Positions 1 to 5,865 of a stretch of DNA of 10,144 nucleotides are shown here, in pieces. The notes under the pieces were generated by a model that did no database searches, was not told where the DNA came from, and saw only the letters and a program-made list of their open reading frames with translations. This stretch comes from Actinomycetota bacterium (GTDB lineage: Bacteria > Actinomycetota > Actinomycetes > S36-B12 > UBA10799). The position numbers and the translations under genes were made by a program. Location of the stretch: assembly GCA_030837445.1 (NCBI GenBank), contig JAUPKM010000084.1:1-10144 (forward strand), given 5' to 3'. Positions within the stretch are counted from its first letter, which is position 1; each line of letters starts with the position of its first letter.

Positions 1-819
1 GCTTGCCTGAGCGATCGTGGAACCGTCGGTGAACCTGACCATCGAGTGCACGACTGACTGAGGGTGGACCACCACTTCGATGTCCTCGAACGGGACATCG
101 AACAGCAGGTGCGCCTCGATCACCTCGAGACCCTTGTTCACCATCGTGGCTGAATTGATCGTGACCACCGGGCCCATCGCCCAGGTGGGATGCGCCAGCG
201 CCTGACCCGGCGTCACATCGGACAAGGCGTCGGCCGGCAGGTCACGGAATGGTCCACCGGAGGCGGTCAGCACCAACGCCGCCACCTCCGCACGACTGCC
301 CGCCAGCAGGCATTGCGCCAACGCCGAATGTTCGGAGTCGACCGGTACGATCTGGCCGGGGGCCGCCACCGATTTCACCAGCGGCCCGCCGACGATCAGG
401 GATTCCTTGTTGGCAAGTGCCAACGTCCGGCCGGCCGCCAGCGCTGCCAATGTGGGACCGAGCCCAACCGAGCCGGTCATTCCGTTGAGCACGACATCAC
501 AGTCGATGCCGGCCAGTTCAGTGGCTGCCGCAGGTCCGGCGAGCAGTTGCGGCAGCGAATGCCGCCCCTGCGGGTAGCCGCGCTCAGCTGCGGCCGCGTA
601 CAGGGCCAACTGCAGATCCTGCAGGGCGGAGGCTCGGGCGACCGCCACGACCTCGGGGCGCCAGGCCATCACCTGCTCCGCCAGCAACGCCGGGTTCGCC
701 CCGCCCGCCGCCAGTCCCACCACTTCAAAGCGACCGGGTTGGTCAGCCATCACCGACAGGGCCTGGGTCCCGATGGACCCGGTCGAGCCGAGGATGACGA
801 CCCTGGTCGGTCCTGTCAC
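1..819 (-). CDS. dxr: 1-deoxy-D-xylulose 5-phosphate reductoisomerase, 3' end outside window
   Basis: DXR (IspC) catalyses the NADPH-dependent rearrangement and reduction of 1-deoxy-D-xylulose 5-phosphate to 2-C-methyl-D-erythritol 4-phosphate, the committed step of the cytosolic MEP isoprenoid pathway. I translated 273 codons from a GTG at 819 to the left edge without a stop. Visible are the N-terminal NADPH loop GSTGSIG (11-17), LANKESLIVGG (135-145), the metal site VDSEH (D161, E163), ASGGPF (186-191), the catalytic loop with ATMVNKGLEVIEAHL (224-238; E232 is the third metal ligand) and HPQSVVHSM (252-260). Family members are about 385-400 residues, so roughly 120 C-terminal residues lie outside. 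The GTG starts inside the stop of the upstream aldehyde dehydrogenase gene (GTGA overlap), which suggests one transcript and translational coupling. That start puts the Rossmann motif at the usual distance from the N-terminus. Identity is very secure; the exact start is slightly less so. Confidence 0.96.
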   Translation of the reverse strand, partial: MTGPTRVVILGSTGSIGTQALSVMADQPGRFEVVGLAAGGANPALLAEQVMAWRPEVVAVARASALQDLQLALYAAAAERGYPQGRHSLPQLLAGPAAATELAGIDCDVVLNGMTGSVGLGPTLAALAAGRTLALANKESLIVGGPLVKSVAAPGQIVPVDSEHSALAQCLLAGSRAEVAALVLTASGGPFRDLPADALSDVTPGQALAHPTWAMGPVVTINSATMVNKGLEVIEAHLLFDVPFEDIEVVVHPQSVVHSMVRFTDGSTIAQAS

Positions 820-2258
820 AGGTCGATGCCGACCAGGACCATCACCTTGACGTCGGTGTAGTCCTTCATCGCCGACGCCAACCCCTCACGGCCGTCACCG
901 GAGTTCTTCACGCCGCCGTAGGGCATCTGGTCGGCCCGGAAACTGGGTATGTCCCCCACCACCACGCCGCCCACGTCGAGTTCGGCGTGTGCTCGGAAGG
1001 CCACCTGCAGGTCATGGGTGAAGATGCCTGCCTGCAACCCGAACCGGGAGTTGTTGACTTCGGCGAGCCCGGCGGCGACGCCACTGAACTTCCCGACCGT
1101 CATCACCGGCCCGAAGACTTCCTCGGCGTAGCAGTTGGCATCCTCTGGGACATCTGCGAGCAGGGTGGGCGGGTACTGCGAGCCTGACCGGTCGCCGCCG
1201 ACAAGCACCGAGCCACCGCCGGCAACTGCCTCACCGACCCACCGTTGGACCCGCTCGGCGGCGGCCTCGTTGATCATCGGACCTACCACCGTGGCCGGGT
1301 CGCTGGGATCACCGGTCGCCAGATCGGCCACCTTGGCCGCCAGGATCGGGACGAAACGATGATAGATGGCCTCGTCGACCAGTACCCGCTGCACCGAGAT
1401 GCATGACTGCCCCGCCTGATAGTTGCCGAACGTCGCGATTCGGGAAGCCGCGAAGTCCAGATCTGCATCACTGGCCCAATCCGCCATCACCAACGCGGCA
1501 GCATTCCCACCCAGTTCCAGGGTCACATGTTTGCCCGGTACGGCCGCCGCGATGATCCCGCCGACGTGTTCGGATCCGGTGAAACTGATCACCGGCAGGC
1601 GCGGGTCGGTGACCAGTTCCGCAGATGTCTCATCGGCCACCGGCAGCACCGACCAGGATCCCTCCGGTAGATCGGTCTCGGCCAGGATCTGTCCCAGCAG
1701 AAGCGCCGAGAGCGGAGTCTTCGGCGCCGGCTTGAGGATGATCGGGGCACCACAGGCAATCGCCGGGGCGACCTTGTGCGCGGCCAGGTTAAGCGGGAAG
1801 TTGAACGGCGAAATCCCCAATACCGGGCCCCGCGCGAACCGCCTGATCACCGCCATCCGTCCGGCCGCCGCGGCATCCGTATCGAGCCTCATCAACTCAC
1901 CGGAGAACCGCCGCGCCTCCTCAGCCGCCCACCGGAAGGTCGAGACGGCTCGGTTGGCCTCCGCCCAAGCCCACATGATCGGTTTGCCGTTCTCCGCGGT
2001 GATGAGTTCTGCGACCTCATCGACCCGCTCGGCCAATCGGGCGGAGATGTGATCCAGAGCGGCGGCCCGACTGGCCGCCGACAATGCTCGGCTCTCCACC
2101 AGCACGTCGGCCGCCGCCTGCACTGCACGGTCCACCTGATCGGCTGTCGGCACCGTGTAGGTTCCGGCGACGGCACCGTCGAACGGGCTCGTCACAGTCA
2201 GGGACTCGGCGCCTCGCTCGGCGCGACCGGCGATGTAAAACGGGAAGTCAGTAGACAT
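816..2258 (-). CDS. NAD(P)-dependent aldehyde dehydrogenase, probable succinate-semialdehyde dehydrogenase
   Basis: A 480-residue aldehyde dehydrogenase superfamily enzyme that oxidises an aldehyde to its acid with NAD(P)+. The fold's signatures are all present: PFNFP with the oxyanion Asn (N153), the cofactor-binding lysine in ILKPAPK (K176), FTGS (226-229), general base Glu in LELGG (E248), nucleophilic Cys in GQSCIS (C286), EEVFGP (379-384, E380 for cofactor ribose) and the C-terminal PYGGVKNSG region (446-454). Length is normal. It is divergent from gabT, whose product is succinate semialdehyde, so that is my inferred substrate. Its sequence style (GISPFNFPLNLAAHKVAPA) also resembles the lactaldehyde/ALDH21-like subfamilies, so substrate remains open. 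The ATG at 2258 has no Shine-Dalgarno, but a TAGGCT hexamer lies 6 nt upstream, consistent with a leaderless mRNA. Its stop overlaps the dxr start by 4 bp. Confidence 0.93.
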   Translation of the reverse strand: MSTDFPFYIAGRAERGAESLTVTSPFDGAVAGTYTVPTADQVDRAVQAAADVLVESRALSAASRAAALDHISARLAERVDEVAELITAENGKPIMWAWAEANRAVSTFRWAAEEARRFSGELMRLDTDAAAAGRMAVIRRFARGPVLGISPFNFPLNLAAHKVAPAIACGAPIILKPAPKTPLSALLLGQILAETDLPEGSWSVLPVADETSAELVTDPRLPVISFTGSEHVGGIIAAAVPGKHVTLELGGNAAALVMADWASDADLDFAASRIATFGNYQAGQSCISVQRVLVDEAIYHRFVPILAAKVADLATGDPSDPATVVGPMINEAAAERVQRWVGEAVAGGGSVLVGGDRSGSQYPPTLLADVPEDANCYAEEVFGPVMTVGKFSGVAAGLAEVNNSRFGLQAGIFTHDLQVAFRAHAELDVGGVVVGDIPSFRADQMPYGGVKNSGDGREGLASAMKDYTDVKVMVLVGIDL

Positions 2259-2264
2259 ACCGCC

Positions 2265-2270
2265 AGCCTA
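2265..2270 (-). promoter_or_regulatory. Putative -10 hexamer TAGGCT of the aldehyde dehydrogenase gene, leaderless layout
   Basis: On the minus strand TAGGCT is followed by six bases (GGCGGT) and then the ATG at 2258. Actinobacterial leaderless promoters have a TANNNT box about 6-7 nt before a transcription start that coincides with the start codon; this matches. I see no purine-rich ribosome site before the ATG and no clear -35 element. A TANNNT match alone is weak; position, absence of a ribosome site and the mirror-image box at gabT raise it. Confidence 0.5.
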
Positions 2271-2348
2271 TCGACGAGTGCAACCGGATAGATCTCCGCA
2301 GCCGGAACACAGCGGCGGTGCTGCCGGGCCATTCGGGGGCGGCTGGCC

Positions 2349-2354
2349 TACCCT
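2349..2354 (+). promoter_or_regulatory. Putative -10 hexamer TACCCT of gabT, leaderless layout
   Basis: TACCCT is followed by six bases (GGCCTC) and then the gabT ATG at 2361. This is the same TANNNT-N6-ATG arrangement as at the divergent aldehyde dehydrogenase gene. No Shine-Dalgarno precedes the ATG and no clear -35 element is visible. If correct, transcription begins at the A of the start codon. Confidence 0.5.
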
Positions 2355-2360
2355 GGCCTC

Positions 2361-3704
2361 ATGACGCAGATTCAAGGCGGACCTTCGCTGCCCCAGGAGC
2401 GGCGGATGGTCACCAACATCCCGGGCCCGAAGTCCATCGAGTTGCTCGCCCGCAAAACGGCGGCGGTGAGCGCCGGGATCGGCGCCGCCCTACCGATCTT
2501 CGTGGTCGCCGGCGGCGGCGGGGTGCTCGTCGATGCGGACGGCAACTCGTTGATCGACCTTGGTTCCGGGATCGCGGTCACCAACGTCGGGAACGCGGCC
2601 CCGACAGTGGTCGCGAAGGTCCGTGAGCAGGTGGGCGCCTTCACCCATACCTGCTTCATGGTCACTCCCTATGAGCTGTACGTGGATGTCTGCGAACGTC
2701 TGAACGCCCTCACCCCGGGCGATTTCGAGAAGCGCACCGCGCTGTTCAACTCCGGCGCCGAAGCCGTCGAGAACGCCGTCAAGATCGCCCGGCATGCGAC
2801 CCGACGCACCGCAGTCGTCGCGTTCGAGCATGCCTACCACGGGCGTACCAACCTGACCATGGCGATGACCAGCAAGAACATGCCCTACAAGGACGGTTTC
2901 GGCCCGTTCGCCCCGGAGATCTACCGGGTCGCACCGTCCTACCCGCTCCGGGATGGCCGGGATGGCCCGGAGGCCGCGGCCCATGCGATCCGCCGGATCG
3001 ACCGGGAGATCGGCCCAGACAACGTAGCGGCGCTGATCATCGAGCCGATCGCAGGCGAGGGCGGCTTCATCGTGCCGGCGCCGGGCTTCCTGGCCGCGCT
3101 GTCCCAGTTCTGCACCGACAACGGCATCGTCTTCATCGCCGATGAGGTGCAGACAGGTTTCTGTCGGACCGGCGCCACTTTCGCCTGCGAACAGGAGGGC
3201 ATCGTGCCGGACCTGGTCACGATGGCGAAGGGGATGGCCGGCGGACTGCCGCTGGCCGCGGTCACCGGCCGGGCGGAGATGATGGATTCGGTCCATCCCG
3301 GCGGTCTCGGTGGCACCTACGGCGGGAACCCGGTCGCCTGCGCGGCGGCAATCGGAGCCCTGACGGAGTTGGCCGCCGGCCATCTGAACGGTCGTGCCCG
3401 CGAGATCGAGGCCATCTTCTTCGACCGACTCGCCCCGCTCGCCGACAAGTACCCGCAGATCGGCGAGATCCGAGGCCGCGGCGCGATGATCGCAATCGAA
3501 CTCGTCGATCCGGCGACCGGCCATCCGGATCCGGAGCTGACCGCCAACCTGGCCAAGTACGCCCACTCCCAGGCAGTGGTGATGTTGACGGCCGGCACCT
3601 ACGGCAATGTCATCCGGTTCCTGCCGCCGCTGGTGATCTCCGACGAACTGCTGAACGAAGGCCTCGACGTGCTGTCCGATGCCTTCGCGGAGTGCCTCGA
3701 CTGA
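2361..3704 (+). CDS. gabT: 4-aminobutyrate aminotransferase
   Basis: GabT is a cytosolic PLP enzyme that transfers the amino group of 4-aminobutyrate to 2-oxoglutarate, giving succinate semialdehyde and glutamate. The 447-residue product is a class-III aminotransferase of normal length. It shows the PLP phosphate-binding NSGAEAVENAVK (130-141), HAYHGRTN (157-164), the cofactor-ring Asp in DEVQTGF (D261), the Schiff-base lysine in MAKGMAGGLPL (K290) and GGTYGGNPVAC (317-327). The THTCFMVTPYE segment (95-105) is typical of actinobacterial GabT. The ATG at 2361 is preferred because a TACCCT box lies 6 nt upstream (leaderless). An in-frame ATG at 2406 (residue 16, MVTNIPGPKS) is the alternative, since that is where conserved sequence begins. 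The neighbouring divergent aldehyde dehydrogenase would complete the GABA-to-succinate route. Lysine or ornithine-type omega-aminotransferase activity is possible but less likely. Confidence 0.94.
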   Translation: MTQIQGGPSLPQERRMVTNIPGPKSIELLARKTAAVSAGIGAALPIFVVAGGGGVLVDADGNSLIDLGSGIAVTNVGNAAPTVVAKVREQVGAFTHTCFMVTPYELYVDVCERLNALTPGDFEKRTALFNSGAEAVENAVKIARHATRRTAVVAFEHAYHGRTNLTMAMTSKNMPYKDGFGPFAPEIYRVAPSYPLRDGRDGPEAAAHAIRRIDREIGPDNVAALIIEPIAGEGGFIVPAPGFLAALSQFCTDNGIVFIADEVQTGFCRTGATFACEQEGIVPDLVTMAKGMAGGLPLAAVTGRAEMMDSVHPGGLGGTYGGNPVACAAAIGALTELAAGHLNGRAREIEAIFFDRLAPLADKYPQIGEIRGRGAMIAIELVDPATGHPDPELTANLAKYAHSQAVVMLTAGTYGNVIRFLPPLVISDELLNEGLDVLSDAFAECLD

Positions 3705-3708
3705 GACG

Positions 3709-3740
3709 CCCTGCCAGCCGCAAGGGACAGTTGGCGAGGG
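3709..3740. terminator. Possible bidirectional terminator between gabT and the monophosphatase gene
   Basis: CCCTGCCA (3709-3716) pairs with TGGCGAGGG (3732-3740) to give an eight-base-pair stem with one bulged G (3736) and a 15-nt loop. It fills the 40-bp gap between two convergent genes, where a shared terminator is expected. There is no U-tract and the loop is long, so this is suggestive only. Confidence 0.35.
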
Positions 3741-3744
3741 ACTG

Positions 3745-4581
3745 CTAGAGGCCGGCTATCGCCATCCCCTCGGCCACCACCGCCTGCAGTGACCCGAACA
3801 ACGCCGGGTTGGTGGCGATCGTCATTCGGGCACCGACCGGTTCACCTGGTAGACCGCCCACCACGCCACCGGCCTCGGTCACCACCAGCGCCGCCGCAGC
3901 ATGGTCCCAGGGGTTCAGGCCCATCTCGAAGTAGCCGTCGTATCGACCCTCGGCGACCCGGCACAGGTCGATCGCAGCCGAGCCCGCACGCCGGATATCG
4001 CGCACCTGCGGCACGATGTGGGTCAGCGCCACCGCCTGCCGCCGGCGCCGCTCAGCGTCGTAACCGAAACCTGTGCCGACCAATGCGTGGGCCAACCGGG
4101 TCTCCGAGCCGAGTTTCGGCGCATACGAGGACGACTCGTCCAGTGCTACACACTGGGCCCCATAACCCCGCGCAGCGCTGAACACGAGACCCAGCGCCGG
4201 AGCGTGGACAACGCCCGCCACGACCTCACCATCGACTTCGGCAGCAACGCAGACGGACCACTCGGGGATTCCGTACAGGTAGTTGACGGTGCCGTCGAGC
4301 GGATCGATGACCCACCTCACCCCGGAACTACCCGCCCGGTCGGCACCTTCCTCTCCCAGCACGCCATCCTCGGCGCCGCCAGCCAGCAAGAGGCGCACCA
4401 GCAGCGCTTCGCTGCCGCGATCCATCGCCGTCACCGCGTCCGTGGCGGTGCTCTTGGCATCCACCTGGAGGTCGCGCGGACGTTGGGTGAGGAGGAATTC
4501 GGCGGCCTCGGTTGCCGACGCGAGGGCCCGCGCGAGCAGCGCCCGTGGGTCCCGATCCAGCAGATCAGGCAGATCAGGCAT
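3745..4581 (-). CDS. suhB: Inositol-monophosphatase family protein (SuhB-like)
   Basis: A Mg2+-dependent phosphatase of the IMPase/FIG superfamily, 278 residues from the ATG at 4581. Family signatures are in order: the metal-ligand glutamate in LGEEG (75-79), DPLDGTVNY (93-101) carrying the metal-binding Asp residues and the catalytic Thr, and the C-terminal WDHAAAALV motif (225-233, D226). The segments GTGFGYDAE (169-177) and RDIRRAGSAAIDLC (194-207) look like mycobacterial SuhB. Likely substrates are myo-inositol 1-phosphate or a related sugar phosphate; histidinol phosphate cannot be excluded. The frame opens to an ATG at 4698, but that would add 39 unconserved residues encoded inside hemH. 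The 4581 ATG overlaps the hemH stop by 8 bp (ATGCCTGA), so translation is probably coupled to hemH. No independent Shine-Dalgarno is obvious. Confidence 0.9.
   Translation of the reverse strand: MPDLPDLLDRDPRALLARALASATEAAEFLLTQRPRDLQVDAKSTATDAVTAMDRGSEALLVRLLLAGGAEDGVLGEEGADRAGSSGVRWVIDPLDGTVNYLYGIPEWSVCVAAEVDGEVVAGVVHAPALGLVFSAARGYGAQCVALDESSSYAPKLGSETRLAHALVGTGFGYDAERRRRQAVALTHIVPQVRDIRRAGSAAIDLCRVAEGRYDGYFEMGLNPWDHAAAALVVTEAGGVVGGLPGEPVGARMTIATNPALFGSLQAVVAEGMAIAGL
4561..4578. repeat. Tandem 9-bp duplication CAGATCAGG at the hemH stop / monophosphatase start
   Basis: Two perfect tandem copies of CAGATCAGG (4561-4569 and 4570-4578) lie immediately downstream of the monophosphatase ATG. 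In that gene they encode a repeated PDL tripeptide near the N-terminus. In the hemH frame they supply two in-frame TGA codons nine bases apart. It looks like a small slippage duplication with no known function. Confidence 0.8.
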
Positions 4582-5722
4582 GGCGATCAACCGTCGGAGG
4601 CCTCGGACCAGCACTTCCCGCAGGGGGCTGTGGATCCGAGCCACAGAGGGCGGGAACCGGTCCGCGCGGGTTGGCGCAGCACCCCACCGGGCAGACATCG
4701 GGGTTGGGACCGAGCGGTGTCATCGCCGGGCGGTCGGAGGCCGGGGTATCCATCAACCTCTCCTCGACCAGGTCCGCCAGACCGGAGACGAACAACGGGT
4801 CCGTTCCTACGGTCGCAGCCCGGGCGACCGGCAGCCCCAGCCGCTCGGCATCCGCAACCGCCACCGTGTCCAGGTCCCACACAACTTCCATGTGATCGCT
4901 GACGAAGCCGATCGGGACGATCACGGCCCCGCTCGCCCCAGCTGCGCTGATCTGCTCAAGGTGCGCCGAGATGTCCGGCTCCAGCCAGGGCAGTTGCGGC
5001 GGCCCCGACCGCGATTGGTAGACCAACGCCCAGTCGAATTCCCTGGCAAGTCGGGCCCCGACGGTATCGGCGATGAGTTCCGCCACCGCCAGGTGTTGGG
5101 CGACGTAGGCGCCGCCGGCGGCCGGGTCAAAGGCACCCGGTGGACCACTACCGGCAGCGGAGGCCACCGGGATGGAGTGCGTGCTGAAGACCAACCGAGT
5201 CGCGTCATCGACCCTGGGCAGCTCCGCCAACGCTGCCAACGTGTGTTCGACCATCGGTTCGACGAAGCCAGGATGGTCGAAGTAGGCGCGTACCTTGTCC
5301 AGTTCCAGTCGTCCAGCCGGGCCGATTTCAGCCGCCGCCGCAGCCAGGTTCTCTCGGTACTGCCGGCAACCGGAGTAGCAGGAGTAGGCGCTGGTGAGAA
5401 TGACAAGGGCCCGGCCGACACCATCGGCGGCCATGTCGACCAACGTCTCGGCCAGCATCGGATGCCAATTTCGGTTGCCGAAGTAGATGGGCAGGGAGTG
5501 ACCGCGTGCACCCAACTCCTCCCCCAGCGCGGCGATCAGCGCACGGTTCTGGGCATTGATCGGCGACACACCTCCAAAATGCTGGTAGTGCTTGCCAACC
5601 TCGGCCAACCGCTCTCGGGGTATCCCCCGGCCGCGGGTGACGTTGGCCAGGAAGTCAACCACGTCATCGGGTCCCTCAGGGCCACCGAACGACAGCAGCA
5701 GCAACGCGTCGTAGGACGTCAT
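4574..5722 (-). CDS. hemH: Ferrochelatase (coproporphyrin III ferrochelatase type)
   Basis: Inserts Fe2+ into a porphyrin; in Actinomycetota this is normally coproporphyrin III (CpfC) in the coproporphyrin-dependent haem route. From the ATG at 5722 it is 382 residues. Visible are the N-terminal LLLSFGGPEG (8-17), PIYFGNRNW (78-86), SAYSCYSGCRQYREN (111-125), the catalytic His in STHSIP (H182), SRSGPPQLPWLEPD (237-250) and the Glu in GFVSDHMEV (E279). The tail has CPVGCC (C344, C348, C349), matching the cysteine-rich C-terminus that, with an internal cysteine (probably C119), binds a [2Fe-2S] cluster in actinobacterial enzymes. About 30 Pro/Gly-rich residues follow. An in-frame GTG at 5746 would add eight residues, but the ATG is preceded by GGCAGGA at a 7-nt spacing and starts where conserved sequence starts. 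It is first in a pair with the monophosphatase gene. Confidence 0.95.
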   Translation of the reverse strand: MTSYDALLLLSFGGPEGPDDVVDFLANVTRGRGIPRERLAEVGKHYQHFGGVSPINAQNRALIAALGEELGARGHSLPIYFGNRNWHPMLAETLVDMAADGVGRALVILTSAYSCYSGCRQYRENLAAAAAEIGPAGRLELDKVRAYFDHPGFVEPMVEHTLAALAELPRVDDATRLVFSTHSIPVASAAGSGPPGAFDPAAGGAYVAQHLAVAELIADTVGARLAREFDWALVYQSRSGPPQLPWLEPDISAHLEQISAAGASGAVIVPIGFVSDHMEVVWDLDTVAVADAERLGLPVARAATVGTDPLFVSGLADLVEERLMDTPASDRPAMTPLGPNPDVCPVGCCANPRGPVPALCGSDPQPPAGSAGPRPPTVDRHA

Positions 5723-5729
5723 GGGATGA

Positions 5730-5736
5730 TCCTGCC
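5730..5736 (-). promoter_or_regulatory. Ribosome binding site GGCAGGA deciding the hemH start
   Basis: GGCAGGA on the minus strand ends seven bases before the ATG at 5722 and supports that start over the GTG at 5746, which lies only 8 nt upstream of this motif's 5' end and would leave the site inside the gene. Confidence 0.65.
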
Positions 5737-5851
5737 GTGCGGTCACCGGCTGCGCACCCGCGGCACGTCATTGCCGACTGGGCGGCGCCGTCGCAGTGGC
5801 GGGCGGCCAACAACACCGCGGAGGGCACGGCTTCCGCACTCGACTTGAGGC

Positions 5852-5857
5852 AGGGAG
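5852..5857 (+). promoter_or_regulatory. Ribosome binding site AGGGAG deciding the oxidase start
   Basis: AGGGAG is separated by 8 nt from the GTG at 5866. Starting there places the conserved NWAGN motif about five residues from the N-terminus, as in family members, and leaves a normal divergent intergenic region towards hemH. Confidence 0.55.
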
Positions 5858-5865
5858 TGGTTGCG

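Noticed and set aside
1423..2291. Two plus-strand open frames (209 and 171 codons) antisense to the aldehyde dehydrogenase gene
   Set aside because: Composition is low-complexity and Arg/Ser/Pro-rich, and they mirror a conserved enzyme. No independent support.
2490..3566. A 358-codon minus-strand open frame antisense to gabT
   Set aside because: It lies entirely within gabT, has no recognisable domain and its start lacks a ribosome site. It is best explained as a shadow frame.
4582..4698. N-terminal extension of the monophosphatase to an ATG at 4698
   Set aside because: It would overlap hemH by 125 bp, and the extra 39 residues look like out-of-frame hemH sequence with no family similarity. 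The 4581 ATG gives normal length.
4283..5848. A 521-codon plus-strand open frame antisense to the monophosphatase and hemH genes
   Set aside because: It is an Arg/Gly/Ser-rich shadow frame, common in high-GC coding DNA. It shows no domain, and both strand partners are unmistakable conserved enzymes.
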